Shown in pieces: positions 34,267 through 43,808 of a stretch of 64,000 nucleotides of DNA. Each line of letters starts with the position of its first letter. The stretch's first letter is position 1. The notes below the pieces were generated by a model. That model did not search any database, was not told the DNA's origin, and saw only the letters and a program-made list of their open reading frames with translations. The stretch is from positions 4,818 to 68,817 of the forward strand of contig UQIW01000015.1 of assembly GCA_900541235.1 (NCBI GenBank), written 5' to 3'. This DNA is from an uncultured Collinsella sp. (GTDB taxonomy: Bacteria; Actinomycetota; Coriobacteriia; Coriobacteriales; Coriobacteriaceae). The position numbers were made by a program, and so were the translations under genes.

Positions 34267-34494
34267 GTAACGTGGGGGGTGGTTTTCTTTTGCCGAAAAT
34301 CACCATACAGTCCATATGGATCCCCGCCGGCATCCCGACAAGCCATCGACAACATTCCAATATCTGGTATGCGCGTGATAATCGCACGGTGCAAACCTCC
34401 GCACCCCCCTCGGTCGAGTATCATGGGACAGCTATGCCATTTCCGCGTAGCAACCTTTGACCTTTTCCTTCGACGCTTGGCGGTTTTTAGATTC

Positions 34495-35694
34495 ATGGCT
34501 TCATCCCCGAGCTACATACCGTACCTATGCGTGGCAGCGGCGGCCTTTATCACGACCTTCCTCGCGGTGCCCCTGGTCAAGCGCTTGGCAATTAAGCTCG
34601 ATGCCGTCGACTATCCTTCTAAGCGCCGCATCAACACCAGGCCCATCCCACGTTTGGGCGGAGCGGCGGTGTTTTTGGGCCTGGTCGTTGCTTGCATTGT
34701 GCAAATCCTAGGCACCTGGCACCTAGGCTGGCCGCCCGTTTTGGTGCCGCACCCGCGCCTTCACATTAGCTATCCCATGCTGGCGCTCTCCTTTACCGTC
34801 ATCTTTGCGACCGGCGCTATCGACGACGTCTTCCAGCTCAAGCCCAAGCAAAAGCTGGCCGGACAGGTCCTCGCCGCGCTTATCGCCTGTATCGGCGGCC
34901 TAAAAATCGGCGTCATCGTCAACCCGTTTGCCCCCGGCGAGATCATGCTCGGATGGCTCGCCTACCCCATCACCGTGATCTATCTGGTGGCATTCACCAA
35001 CATCATTAACCTCATCGACGGCCTCGACGGCTTGGCCACGGGCATCTGCGGCATCGCGTCGTTCACCATGTTTTCGATGGCCGTGCTCTCGGGCCGCATC
35101 GACGCCGCCGCGCTCTCTATTGCGCTCTTTGGCGCCTGTCTGGCCTTTTTGCACTACAACTTCAACCCCGCAAGCATCTTCTTGGGCGACTCGGGGTCGC
35201 TGCTTCTGGGCTTTGCGCTGGGCTCTATCTCGCTGCTCAACGTGAGCCGCACCGCCGCACTCACCTCGCTTATCATCCCGCTCATCGTTGCCGGCGTGCC
35301 CATCATCGACACGTTTAGCGCCATTGTGCGCCGCAAGCGCGCCCACATTAGCATCGGACAGGCCGACAAGGGCCACATCCACCACCGCCTGATCCAAGAA
35401 GGCTACAACCAAAAACAGGCCGTGCTGCTCATCTATGCCTGGTGCATCATGCTTTCGGCCGGCGCTGCCGCGATTAACCAGGTCGAGGTGCCCATGCGCG
35501 TGCTCATCTTTACCGTGCTCGCCATTGGCTCGGCGGCCTTTGCCAAGCATCTACATCTGTTTGAGCCCGTGCTGCGCCACCATTACAACAAGCGCACGCA
35601 CGAGGACGAGCTCGTCACCCCCGACGACCCCGCCTTTAAGCAGGAGGAGCAGGCAGCCGAGGAGCGCAAAGAAGAGCGCCACCACAAGCTCTAG
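34495..35694 (+). CDS. Polyprenyl-phosphate N-acetylaminosugar-1-phosphate transferase (WecA/TagO type)
   Basis: 399 aa, about ten membrane helices. MraY/WecA family motifs: RPIPRLGG (about 42), TGAIDDVFQLKPKQKLAGQ (about 105), NLIDGLDGLA (about 172), FLGDSGSLLLG (about 230) and the HIHHRL motif (about 298) that marks WecA/TagO rather than MraY. It would start a wall teichoic acid or surface glycan on undecaprenyl phosphate. A charged C-terminal tail ends KEERHHKL. The start is not supported by a good ribosome site and could be further upstream. Confidence 0.88.
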   Translation: MASSPSYIPYLCVAAAAFITTFLAVPLVKRLAIKLDAVDYPSKRRINTRPIPRLGGAAVFLGLVVACIVQILGTWHLGWPPVLVPHPRLHISYPMLALSFTVIFATGAIDDVFQLKPKQKLAGQVLAALIACIGGLKIGVIVNPFAPGEIMLGWLAYPITVIYLVAFTNIINLIDGLDGLATGICGIASFTMFSMAVLSGRIDAAALSIALFGACLAFLHYNFNPASIFLGDSGSLLLGFALGSISLLNVSRTAALTSLIIPLIVAGVPIIDTFSAIVRRKRAHISIGQADKGHIHHRLIQEGYNQKQAVLLIYAWCIMLSAGAAAINQVEVPMRVLIFTVLAIGSAAFAKHLHLFEPVLRHHYNKRTHEDELVTPDDPAFKQEEQAAEERKEERHHKL

Positions 35695-35853
35695 GGCAAG
35701 CTGCCGAGGATGTGCCAAGGCACCGTTGGCCAAGCGCGGCCGCGCCGCGCCCATCGCACAAGCCACCCCTCTCCCGCCCCTCGCCTACTTACGCCCCGCC
35801 CCTCCAATAAACGCGTTATCATCTTGACCCATGAACATACGTTAGGAGCAATC

Positions 35854-36903
35854 ATGCCAAACGAGAACAGCTACGAAGTCGCGCTGCAAAAGAGCAACAC
35901 CATTCGCGAGGGCTTGGCCAATACGCCCGAGAAGTTCACCATGCTCACCGGTGATCGCCCCACCGGCCGTCTGCACCTGGGCCACTACTTTGGCACCCTC
36001 AAGGGCCGTGTTGAACTGCAGAACATGGGCGCCAAGACCAACGTGCTCATCGCCGACTACCAGGTCATCACCGACCGCGACACCACCGAGCACATTCAGG
36101 ACAACGTGTACAACATGGTCATGGACTACCTTGCCTGCGGCATCGACCCCGACAAGACCATGATCTACGCGCACTCCGCCGTACCCGCCGCAAACCAGCT
36201 CATGCTGCCGTTCCTGTCGCTGGTGTCCGAGGCCGAGCTGGCGCGCAACCCCACGGTCAAGGCCGAGATGGAGGCCTCGGGCCACGAGCTCACCGGCCTT
36301 CTGCTCACCTACCCGGTGCATCAGGCCTGCGACATCCTGTTCTGCAAGGGCAACGTGGTGCCGGTCGGTCGCGACCAGCTGCCGCACATCGAGCTCACCC
36401 GCACCATCGCACGCCGCTTTAACAATCGCTACGGAAAGGTATTTCCCGAGGTCGACGCGCTGCTGTCGGAGACCCCGCTGCTGCCCGGCCTTGACGGTCG
36501 CAAGATGAGCAAGAGCTACGGCAACGCCATCAACATTTCGATGACCGCCGAGGAGACGGCCAAGCGCATCAAGAAGAGCCAGACCGACTCCGAGCGCATG
36601 ATCACGTTTGATCCCGAGAACCGCCCCGGTGTGTCCGGCCTGCTTTCGACGGCCGCCATCTGCACTGGTCGTTCCGAGGTCGAGATTGCCGAGGAGATCG
36701 GCATGGGCGGCTCTGGCCAGCTCAAGAAGTACGTGACCGAGGCCGTCAACGAGTACTTCGCCCCGATCCGCGAGCGTCGCCAGCGCTACGAGAACGACCT
36801 GGATTACGTCAAGGACGTGCTGCACGAGGGCAATCGCCGTGCCAACGAGATCGCCGAGCAGACCCTGGCAGAGGTTCAGGACGCCATGGGCATGGTGTAC
36901 TAG
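35854..36903 (+). CDS. trpS: Tryptophanyl-tRNA synthetase
   Basis: 349 aa class I synthetase. TGDRPTGRLHLGHYFG holds the HIGH-type motif (about 31-46); KMSKS occurs in DGRKMSKSYGN near 211. The start at 35854 follows TTAGGAGCAATC. No T-box or trp leader peptide was seen in the 159-bp upstream gap. It is followed by two hairpins. Identification is certain. Confidence 0.96.
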   Translation: MPNENSYEVALQKSNTIREGLANTPEKFTMLTGDRPTGRLHLGHYFGTLKGRVELQNMGAKTNVLIADYQVITDRDTTEHIQDNVYNMVMDYLACGIDPDKTMIYAHSAVPAANQLMLPFLSLVSEAELARNPTVKAEMEASGHELTGLLLTYPVHQACDILFCKGNVVPVGRDQLPHIELTRTIARRFNNRYGKVFPEVDALLSETPLLPGLDGRKMSKSYGNAINISMTAEETAKRIKKSQTDSERMITFDPENRPGVSGLLSTAAICTGRSEVEIAEEIGMGGSGQLKKYVTEAVNEYFAPIRERRQRYENDLDYVKDVLHEGNRRANEIAEQTLAEVQDAMGMVY

Positions 36904-36928
36904 GCAAAGCGCTTTCGCACAACATAGA

Positions 36929-36997
36929 CGGTGAGGCTGAATCCTCACCGAAACAGGAACAGGCCCGCTGGCAGTTAGTTGCCAGCGGGCCTGTTCC
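36929..36997. terminator. Two hairpins after trpS
   Basis: CGGTGAGG / CCTCACCG (36929-36950), then a perfect 17-bp stem GAACAGGCCCGCTGGCA with complement at 36980-36996. Neither has a long T-run, but together they sit where trpS transcription should end. Confidence 0.6.
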
Positions 36998-37181
36998 CGA
37001 AGTACACCGTTGAATCGCACAGAGGGGAGGGATGCGAATCAAACTCAACAGGGCAGGCTTTTTCATCGCCTATTGCCTGCTCCGTTGCTGAAACCAATAT
37101 AGTTCACCATGGTTTACTTTCTGGCGAGAATATACGCCAACACATCGTCTCCATAAGTTAACCCCGGTAAACCTACAACGT

Positions 37182-37222
37182 AAAACCACCGCAAAGGAGA
37201 CAGGCACCTTTGTGGTGGTTTT
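37182..37222. repeat. 41-bp palindrome family, copy 3 (terminator)
   Basis: Arms AAAACCACCGCAAAGG and complement, one mismatch; loop AGACAGGCA. It lies 16 nt from the MGMT-like gene's stop. Confidence 0.85.
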
Positions 37223-37238
37223 GGCCACGGCAGAGCAG

Positions 37239-37559
37239 TTAGAGCCCTACTGGCCAGCGACAGGCGGCCAAGTCGACGTGCATGGGATCGGTAAACGTCA
37301 CGCCCTCCCCCATTAAGAGCTCACGCTGAGCATCGGGGCCGCCAAAAGCAAAACCCTCGCATATGCGCCCGTCGGCAAACACCACACGATGGCAGGGAAT
37401 CTGACCAGGGCGCGGATTGCTATGCAGGGCATACCCCACGTACCGCGCACTTCGTGGACGACCGGCAAGCAGCGCCACCTGACCATACGTGGCGACCATC
37501 CCCTCAGGGATCTGCTCGACTACCTCGTACACCCGCTCAAAAAAGCCCTCAGACGCCAT
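37239..37559 (-). CDS. MGMT-like DNA-binding domain protein
   Basis: 106 aa, covering only the C-terminal domain of O6-alkylguanine-DNA alkyltransferases. The helix-turn-helix segment MVATYGQVALLAG (about 21) and the active-site PCHRVV (about 55) with its cysteine are present. The N-terminal domain of full Ada/Ogt is absent. Because the Cys is kept it might still transfer alkyl groups; many short relatives instead flag lesions for excision repair. The start follows GGGAG. Confidence 0.85.
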   Translation of the reverse strand: MASEGFFERVYEVVEQIPEGMVATYGQVALLAGRPRSARYVGYALHSNPRPGQIPCHRVVFADGRICEGFAFGGPDAQRELLMGEGVTFTDPMHVDLAACRWPVGL

Positions 37560-37586
37560 CGCATGCTCCCTTCAACCCTGAAAAGC

Positions 37587-37629
37587 ATAAACCACCGCAA
37601 AGGGGACAGGCACCTTTGTGGTGGCTTAT
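37587..37629. repeat. 41-bp palindrome family, copy 4 (terminator)
   Basis: ATAAACCACCGCAAAGG pairs with CCTTTGTGGTGGCTTAT with two mismatches; loop GGACAGGCA. It lies 10 nt from the DegV stop. Confidence 0.82.
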
Positions 37630-37639
37630 GGCAGGTCGG

Positions 37640-38494
37640 TTAGTTGGCGGGCTGGAAGAAGGCTACGGCTACGGCGCCGGGGCCCACGTGGGTGCCGATG
37701 GTAGCGCCAATGGTGTGGATGGGCAGCGCGCCCTCGGCATGGCCGGCCCACAGCGCGGCGCTGTCCTCGATGTACTTCTTGAGCACGGCGTCCGAAAGGC
37801 CCGTATAGCCGAGCGCCAGCGGCATGGAAAAGTCGACGCCGCCCGCCTTTTCGACCTTCTGGTTGAGCAGATTGCGGCCGTTCTTGGAACCGCGCGCCTT
37901 GCCCAGCTGCACGATCAAGCCGTCCTCGGCGGCCACCACGGGCTTAACGTTGAGCAGCGTGCCCACAGCGCCCGCAGCGGCAGACAGGCGACCGCCGCGC
38001 ACCAAGTACTCCAGCGTCTCGAGCAGGCCGATAACCACCACGCGGTCGCGCACGGCCTCGACGGCCGCCGCGATCTGAGACGCACTACGGCCCTCGTCCA
38101 CCAAGCGCAGGGCATACTCGACCAGGACACGTTCGCCCAGGGTGACGTTATTGCTGTCTACCACGAACACGTCGCCGCCCGGCGCCTCGGCAAGTGCGGT
38201 ACGGGCACTCTGATTGGTGCCCGAAAGCTTGGCGCCCACGGTAATAATCACTGCCTCGTCGCCGGCCTCACGCGCCTCGGCAATCGCCTGCGAAAACGCA
38301 TACGGGTTGACCTGGCCGGTCTTGGGCAGCTCATCGCGCTCCACGAGCATCTCGTAAAAGCGCTGGTGATCGATGTCGACGCCATCCATGTACACATCGG
38401 TGCCAAAGGTAACGGACAGCGGCAGAACACGCAGAGCGGGGTGCTCCACCGGCGACATATCGCTTGCGGAATCGGTAATAATGCGGACGGACAT
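37640..38494 (-). CDS. DegV family fatty-acid-binding protein
   Basis: 284 aa. It opens with the DegV signature VRIITDSASDMS, with KTGQVNPYAF near 88 and AKLSGTNQSA near 117, the fatty-acid head-group site. Such proteins can hand fatty acids to a FakA-type kinase; no fakA is visible here. The start at 38494 follows AAGAAAGGA; a 105-bp longer frame is less likely. It lies 119 nt after the MarR gene on the same strand. Confidence 0.9.
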   Translation of the reverse strand: MSVRIITDSASDMSPVEHPALRVLPLSVTFGTDVYMDGVDIDHQRFYEMLVERDELPKTGQVNPYAFSQAIAEAREAGDEAVIITVGAKLSGTNQSARTALAEAPGGDVFVVDSNNVTLGERVLVEYALRLVDEGRSASQIAAAVEAVRDRVVVIGLLETLEYLVRGGRLSAAAGAVGTLLNVKPVVAAEDGLIVQLGKARGSKNGRNLLNQKVEKAGGVDFSMPLALGYTGLSDAVLKKYIEDSAALWAGHAEGALPIHTIGATIGTHVGPGAVAVAFFQPAN

Positions 38495-38613
38495 AGCGAA
38501 TCCTTTCTTGCGCAGGTCCCGCGCAGGGAATTTTGGCAGCAATGCCCCGGCACGGTATACGCGCTCAAACGGGACTATGCAGTTGTTAATGGGAAGCAAA
38601 TGCCTTGGCGGTC

Positions 38614-39063
38614 TTAAATCTCGCGCAGGGTGTTGAGAATCGTACGCAGCGACGAATACATCTGCTCGCGCTGCTCCACACCCATGGCCTTACCGGTGGT
38701 GTCGAGCACTTCGCGGATTATGCGGTCGGCCTCGTTCATGCTCTCGCCACCCAGCGTGGTCAGGCGAACCGGGGCGCGGTACTTGACGGCAGCATCGCCC
38801 GAGTCATCAACCTCGACAAAGCCGCCCTCCTCCAGGTGCGCCAACGTGCGCGAAACGGCAGCGCGCGTCACGCCGGCCACGCGAGCCAGGTCGGCGCCGG
38901 TCATGCCGTCCTTACTGCGTTCCAGGTAGTACAGGCACATGACGTCGGAGCCCTTGAGGCCCAGCCTTGCGCCCTCGGACGTCTTGATACGCTGAATCTC
39001 CTTGTAGAGCCCGCTAATCAGTCCGACAAAATCCTCAAAACGTGTCTCGTCGTTCTGCTGCAT
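38614..39063 (-). CDS. MarR-family transcriptional regulator
   Basis: 149 aa, typical MarR size. The winged helix runs through MTGADLARVAGVTRAAVSRTLAHLEEGGFVE-like sequence (about 54-84), followed by a variable wing and the C-terminal dimer helices. It is upstream of and probably co-transcribed with the DegV gene, which it may control. The ligand is unknown. A fatty-acid-responsive role would fit the DegV neighbour but is only an inference. Confidence 0.88.
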   Translation of the reverse strand: MQQNDETRFEDFVGLISGLYKEIQRIKTSEGARLGLKGSDVMCLYYLERSKDGMTGADLARVAGVTRAAVSRTLAHLEEGGFVEVDDSGDAAVKYRAPVRLTTLGGESMNEADRIIREVLDTTGKAMGVEQREQMYSSLRTILNTLREI

Positions 39064-39167
39064 GGGAGACGACCGCCTTTCGTTTGCATGATGCTAACGG
39101 GTAAACATCTTAGCCGCACTCAGCGACTGTCGCCTCCACGCAACCCATTTGTTAACCCATCAACATA

Positions 39168-39208
39168 AAAACCACCACAAAGGGGACAGGCACCTTTGTG
39201 GTGGTTTT
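39168..39208. repeat. 41-bp palindrome family, copy 5 (terminator)
   Basis: Same arms and loop as copy 1. It lies 28 nt from the stop of the B3/B4-domain gene. Confidence 0.85.
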
Positions 39209-39236
39209 GACCGGCGAGTATGATTTGCAGAAGTTA

Positions 39237-39956
39237 CTACAGCTCCACGCGGGGATTGTCGCGAGTGATAAGTGTCTTAACGACAACCGTCGCTCCCAGA
39301 TAGCGCTCGAGCAGCTCGGCTAAGCGATCGATCGCGGCCTGACAGTCCCCCATGCGCTCGGGCTCTACACACTCAATCGCCAGGAACGCATCGGCCGAAT
39401 CGTCGGACAGGGCCGTTCGAACGCCATCTCGCCAGTTCCAGCAGCGGCACACGGCGCCCGCGTCATCGATGTAGGCGAGCTCGCCGGGCAGCGTCGGGTC
39501 ATCCGCTTCCTCGCCAAGGGGCAGGAACGCATCGCCACCGTCGGTCACCTTCAAGCGAAGGTCTCCCTCGATTGCATGCAAATCCTCGCCTCCCACGGGC
39601 AGCGCGTAGGTCAGCGACACCGTGTTGTAAATATCCACCGCCGGTGTGATATGACCGACCGGCTTGCCTTTGAGCACGCGCTTGAGAAGGTTCTCAACTG
39701 AGCAACGCGCGCCCTTCTTGGTCTTGAACAGGCGATAGGCCTCGCGCCACGCCTTGACCGGCACGTTCTGGCTGATGGTATCGCTTGTCAGGTGGCGCTC
39801 TGCATCGATGTTGGCGCGGTCAAGCAGCGCGGCGATCGCATCCACGTCCTCCTGGGGAATCTGAGCCGTGGGCTTCATACCCTCCACGACCACCACACCA
39901 ACCGCTGCCTGCGGAAACAGCTCCCAAAATGAATCCTCGGCAATAAAGCTCTTCAT
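39237..39956 (-). CDS. Stand-alone B3/B4-domain protein
   Basis: 239 aa matching free-standing B3/B4 domains (COG3382) otherwise found in the PheRS beta subunit. Typical features are VKAWREAYRLF (about 73), a conserved mid-segment AVDIYNTVSLTYALPVGGEDL (split around 108-127) and WNWRDGVRTALSDDS near 178. Free-standing versions are thought to edit or bind mischarged tRNA or amino acids; the substrate is unknown. The start at 39956 follows AAGGGAATATGT. Confidence 0.82.
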   Translation of the reverse strand: MKSFIAEDSFWELFPQAAVGVVVVEGMKPTAQIPQEDVDAIAALLDRANIDAERHLTSDTISQNVPVKAWREAYRLFKTKKGARCSVENLLKRVLKGKPVGHITPAVDIYNTVSLTYALPVGGEDLHAIEGDLRLKVTDGGDAFLPLGEEADDPTLPGELAYIDDAGAVCRCWNWRDGVRTALSDDSADAFLAIECVEPERMGDCQAAIDRLAELLERYLGATVVVKTLITRDNPRVEL

Positions 39957-40070
39957 ACATATTCCCTTCATTGTGCGCGCCCGAGCGAGGGCACCTAAAC
40001 AAAAAGCGCCCTCACAGCGGCCACCTTCAAAGTCCTACGGTGCCGCCACAAGAGCGCTTACGCTGTCCCC

Positions 40071-40088
40071 ATCCGGAGAAGGGGACGA
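40071..40088. other. Small hairpin upstream of the B3/B4 gene
   Basis: GTCCCC / GGGGAC around ATCCGGAGAA-like sequence. No assigned role. Confidence 0.4.
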
Positions 40089-40132
40089 TATGTCAGGCGT
40101 ATTGTAACCCGAGTCTTCCGCGCGAGCAAAAC

Positions 40133-40163
40133 CACCACAAAGGTGCCTGTCCCCTTTGTGGTG
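40133..40163. repeat. 41-bp palindrome family, copy 6 (terminator)
   Basis: Shortened arms CACCACAAAGG / CCTTTGTGGTG; loop TGCCTGTCC, inverted orientation. The right foot is degenerate. It lies 20 nt from the pckA stop; on the minus strand the stem is followed by GTTTTGC. Confidence 0.82.
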
Positions 40164-40183
40164 AATATGGACTCGCGGCGACG

Positions 40184-41854
40184 CTAGTGGCGGAGTCCCA
40201 GCAAGCCGCGGCCGCGATGGCGGGCGTCGGCGGACACCTGGGCGTGCGGACCGGCAGCCTTGACGGACTCGGGCAGGTGCGAGTACTTCTTCTCGAAGTT
40301 CTCCTCGAACATCACCGCCAGGTTGTGCGCTGCCTCGTCGTAGCGCGCGGTGCTCTGCCAGTACTGGCGCGGCACCAGGATGCCGTCGGGCACGCCATGG
40401 CACGTGGTGGGAATGTCGACATTAAAGATATCGTCGTGCACAAACTCGCTGTCCTCGATGGTGCCGTCGAGGGCGCGAGCGACCAGTGAGCGCGTGTAGG
40501 CCAGCTCGATGCGATGGCCCACGCCGTAGCCGCCGCCAATCCAGCCGGTGTTGACCAGGTAGACGCGGGTGCGGCCGTCGGCGATGCGCTCGCCGAGCAT
40601 CTTAGCGTAGACCATGGGGTCGAGCGGCATAAACGGCTCTCCGAACAGCGAGGAGAACGTGGGCGTAGGCTCGGTGACGCCGACCTCAGTGCCGGGGATC
40701 TTGGCGGTGAAGCCCGTCACAAAGTGATACATGGCGGCATCGGCCGTCAGGCGCGAGATGGGCGGCAGCACGCCAAAGGCATCGCAGGTCAAAAACAGCA
40801 CGACGCTCGGGATGGTGCCCATGCCCTTGGTCCACGCGTTGGGGATATGCTCGACGGGATAGGCCACGCGCGTATTGTGCGTGATCGAGACGTCATCATA
40901 GTTGGGCTTGCGGTTCTCATCGAGCACCACGTTTTCACAGATGGCGCCAAAGCGAACGGCGTTGAAGATCTCGGGCTCGTGGAACGCGTCCAGGCCCTCG
41001 CACTTGGCGTAGCAGCCACCCTCGATGTTGAAGATGCCCATGTCGGACCAGCCGTGCTCATCGTCGCCGATCAGCAGGCGCGTGGGGTTGGCCGAAAGCG
41101 TGGTCTTGCCCGTGCCCGACAGGCCAAAGAACACAGCGGTCTCGTGCGTGACGGGATCCATGCTGGCCGAGCAGTGCATGGGCAGCACATCGTCCTCGAC
41201 AGGCAGCAGGTAGTTCATAACGCTGAAGATGGACTTTTTGATTTCGCCGGAGTAACCGGTGCCGGCAACCAGAATCACGCGCTCCTGGAAGTTGATGACC
41301 ACGGCGGCGCTGGAGTTGAGGCCCTTGATGGCGGGGTCGCACTGGTAGCCGGGAGCGGCGAGCACGCAAAAGTCCGGCTCACCGGTGCGCGCGATTTCAC
41401 GAGCGAGCGGACGGGCGAGCATCTGCTTAATGAAGAGCGCCTGGCTGGCACGCTCGCAGGCGACGAGCAGGCGACGCGTGTGGTTGCGGTCGGCGCCCGC
41501 CATGCCGCGCGTGACGAACACGTCGCGCTCGTTGAGGTAGTCGACGATACCGGTCTTGATGGCCTCGTAGCTCTCGGTCGAAAGAGGGCGGTTGACGGCG
41601 CCCCAGGCAATCTTGTCGTGAACATCGGGGGTGTCAACGATAAAGCGATCGTTGGGAGAACGACCAGTACGCTCCCCCGTCTCGATCACGAGCGCGCCAT
41701 TAGAAGCCATACGGCCCTCTTTGCGACGAATAGCGTGCTCGACAAGCTCTGCCGCCGGCAGGTCCACCAGCAGACGGGGTTGATTCTCGGCGGGATCTTC
41801 AACGAGCGTAATGCCAAAGTTGGACAGAACTTCTGCAGGGGTAACACCAGGCAT
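40184..41854 (-). CDS. pckA: Phosphoenolpyruvate carboxykinase (ATP)
   Basis: 556 aa. ATP-type features: P-loop GLSGTGKTTLS (about 248), kinase-2-like LIGDDEHGWS (about 268), and NGALVIETGERTGRSPNDRF near 44. A start at 41854 follows AAAGGAGGCCCC. It interconverts oxaloacetate and PEP; in gut fermenters it often runs toward oxaloacetate, saving ATP. It is monocistronic between repeats. The C-terminus RGRGLLGLRH is a little longer than usual. Confidence 0.97.
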   Translation of the reverse strand: MPGVTPAEVLSNFGITLVEDPAENQPRLLVDLPAAELVEHAIRRKEGRMASNGALVIETGERTGRSPNDRFIVDTPDVHDKIAWGAVNRPLSTESYEAIKTGIVDYLNERDVFVTRGMAGADRNHTRRLLVACERASQALFIKQMLARPLAREIARTGEPDFCVLAAPGYQCDPAIKGLNSSAAVVINFQERVILVAGTGYSGEIKKSIFSVMNYLLPVEDDVLPMHCSASMDPVTHETAVFFGLSGTGKTTLSANPTRLLIGDDEHGWSDMGIFNIEGGCYAKCEGLDAFHEPEIFNAVRFGAICENVVLDENRKPNYDDVSITHNTRVAYPVEHIPNAWTKGMGTIPSVVLFLTCDAFGVLPPISRLTADAAMYHFVTGFTAKIPGTEVGVTEPTPTFSSLFGEPFMPLDPMVYAKMLGERIADGRTRVYLVNTGWIGGGYGVGHRIELAYTRSLVARALDGTIEDSEFVHDDIFNVDIPTTCHGVPDGILVPRQYWQSTARYDEAAHNLAVMFEENFEKKYSHLPESVKAAGPHAQVSADARHRGRGLLGLRH

Positions 41855-41997
41855 GGGGCCTCCTTTAAAAGCGCGGCACGTGGACGCGGCGCGCACTTTA
41901 CTCACGTAAAGCCCGTTGTACCCGATATGCAAAAACGTTTTTGCGGCAACGACGAAGCGCCCGCCCAACGGTCAAAAATCGCAGGCAAGCGGCCTAG

Positions 41998-42045
41998 TCA
42001 TTGGGGGCGTTCTTAAACGACTAGTCGTTGGGGACACTCTTGAAC
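41998..42045. repeat. Dispersed repeat GTCATTGG / TTCTTAAACG, copy 2
   Basis: Shares GTCATTGG, CGTTCTTAAACG and GGGGACACTCTT with 22296-22335 in the same order. Between pckA and the permease gene. Confidence 0.55.
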
Positions 42046-42073
42046 AGGCAACAGTCAAAGAGTGCCCCCAGAT

Positions 42074-42133
42074 GCCGGCACTTGGGGACGTTCCCAAAGT
42101 GCCGGCACATAAGGAACGTCCCTAAGTACCGGC
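42074..42133. terminator. 21-bp imperfect palindrome after lactate permease
   Basis: GCCGGCACTTGGGGACGTTC.. (42074-42094) pairs with ..GAACGTCCCTAAGTACCGGC (42113-42133) at 19 of 21 positions. It reaches the permease stop codon. The same pieces occur at 29191-29241. Confidence 0.6.
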
Positions 42134-43704
42134 TACAGTGGCAGGCCTTGGCCGAGCATGGCGATGGCGCTCATGAGGACCAGCATGCCGACGGCGTAGG
42201 GCAGCACCGCGCCCAGGAGTTCGGCGTCCTTACCGCGCACGTGCACGGCGGCAAGACCAATGGCGAGGGTCTGCGGCGAGATCATCTTACCGGCGGCGAC
42301 GCCCAGGGCGTTCAATGCGACCATCCAGTAGTCGCTCACACCCAGCGCAGTGGCGGCCTGGCTCTGAATGGGACCAAACAGCATGCCCGAGGACGTACCC
42401 GAGCCGGTCACGAACGCACCGACTGCGCCGATCCACGGAGCCAGAATCGGGTAGAGACCGCCGGCGACCGCAATGCAAAACGCACTGATCGACGAAATCA
42501 TGCCGGCATAGCCCATCACCTTGGCACAGCCCAGCACCGAAAGCATCGTGATTACCGTCGGCATCATCTGCTTCACAGTCGCGGCCAGCACCTCGCCCAT
42601 CATGCGCGGCGAAGCCCCCTGAATGGCGCCGCCGATAAACGCGGCCAGGAAAATCCAGACGCCTGGCGTGTTGATCCACGAAAACGTAAGCATACCGGGA
42701 TTCTCACCGCAATACACCTGCACATGGCTCGCAAACGGCGCGAGCGCAGCATGTACAGCGGGCACCAGATTAGACGTGCCCAACAGCAGTACAAAAATCA
42801 GGATGAAACACGACCAGGCAGAAAGCGCCGACTTAGCGGTGAGCTGCTCACCGGCCTCGATATTCATGTGAAAGCGCGCGTCCAGGTGACCGGACTTCTC
42901 GGCGCGCATGGCAAGCGCGGCGGTCAGCGCGAGCGACACGATGGAGCCCACGACCACGGCAAGCTCGGGGCCCACAAACATGGCAACGACCAGAGCCGCG
43001 CCGACAAACGAAACGCCGGAGAGCAACGCCACGCCGGCAACACCGTGCAGACGCTCGCCCACACTCGCGGCATTGCCCTGGTCATCGGCAACACGGCCCG
43101 CAACCAGCACAATAAATAGCGGCATCACCACAAAGAACGGTGCGAGCTGCACCAGCTGAACGGTCGCTAGGTGAAGGGAATCCAAACCCACCAGGTCGGC
43201 AACGGACACCGTGGGGATGCCGATGGAGCCGTAAGGCGTGGGCACGCCGTTGGCCAGCAGGCAGATGAGCACGGCAGGCACGGCCTCAAAGCCCAGGCCC
43301 GCGAGCATGCCGGCGGGAATGGCGACAGCGGTACCGAAGCCGGCCATGCCCTCCATAAAGCCACCGAAGCACCAAGCCACGAGCAGCGCCAGCAGACGGC
43401 GGTCGCTGCTGATGGAGGTGATCATGCTGCCGATCACGTCCATGGCGCCCGTACGAACGCACAGGTTATACGTGAACACCGCGGCGATGATCACCAGGAC
43501 GATGGGCCACAGAGCCATCAAAAAACCTTCGAGCGAGGCGGTCGCGATCTGCGCTGCCGGCAGGTGCCACCATGCGAAGGCAAGCAAGCACGAAAGGACA
43601 AACGATCCGATAGCGGCCTTCCAAGCTGGCCATTTAAAGCACAGCAGCATCACGACCAGCCAAATAATCGGCACAAGAGCCAGTAAGAATGCGGCGACGT
43701 CCAT
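42133..43704 (-). CDS. lctP: L-lactate permease
   Basis: 523 aa integral membrane protein with about 13 helices, the LctP family size. Family-like stretches are FGGFMEGMAGFGTAVAIPAG (about 114), GVPTPYGSIGIP (about 153) and GSGTSSGMLFGPIQ (about 433). It imports lactate or glycolate with protons. No lactate dehydrogenase gene is adjacent. The start follows AAGGAGCTTC. Its promoter region contains the TTGAAC dyad at 43809. Confidence 0.93.
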   Translation of the reverse strand: MDVAAFLLALVPIIWLVVMLLCFKWPAWKAAIGSFVLSCLLAFAWWHLPAAQIATASLEGFLMALWPIVLVIIAAVFTYNLCVRTGAMDVIGSMITSISSDRRLLALLVAWCFGGFMEGMAGFGTAVAIPAGMLAGLGFEAVPAVLICLLANGVPTPYGSIGIPTVSVADLVGLDSLHLATVQLVQLAPFFVVMPLFIVLVAGRVADDQGNAASVGERLHGVAGVALLSGVSFVGAALVVAMFVGPELAVVVGSIVSLALTAALAMRAEKSGHLDARFHMNIEAGEQLTAKSALSAWSCFILIFVLLLGTSNLVPAVHAALAPFASHVQVYCGENPGMLTFSWINTPGVWIFLAAFIGGAIQGASPRMMGEVLAATVKQMMPTVITMLSVLGCAKVMGYAGMISSISAFCIAVAGGLYPILAPWIGAVGAFVTGSGTSSGMLFGPIQSQAATALGVSDYWMVALNALGVAAGKMISPQTLAIGLAAVHVRGKDAELLGAVLPYAVGMLVLMSAIAMLGQGLPL

Positions 43705-43808
43705 AGGTAGAAGCTCCTTGGTACCGCGTGGGCGGCATCGAGGGTGTCACAAAACTTCAACAGGATACCGCACGTTTACCGACAAATTACAGCCGCCCGC
43801 CGAAATTA

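Larger units (their letters stand above)
33971..34494. other. 524-bp gap with probable small RNA
   Basis: No protein gene supported. A structured RNA candidate lies at 34102-34266. The remainder (34267-34494) holds the upstream region of the glycosyl transferase gene; TTGACC near 34457 could be its -35. Confidence 0.5.

Noticed and set aside
25603..40163. CRISPR array made from the seven palindromes
   Set aside because: Copies are kilobases apart with genes between, spacers are absent and no cas gene is present.
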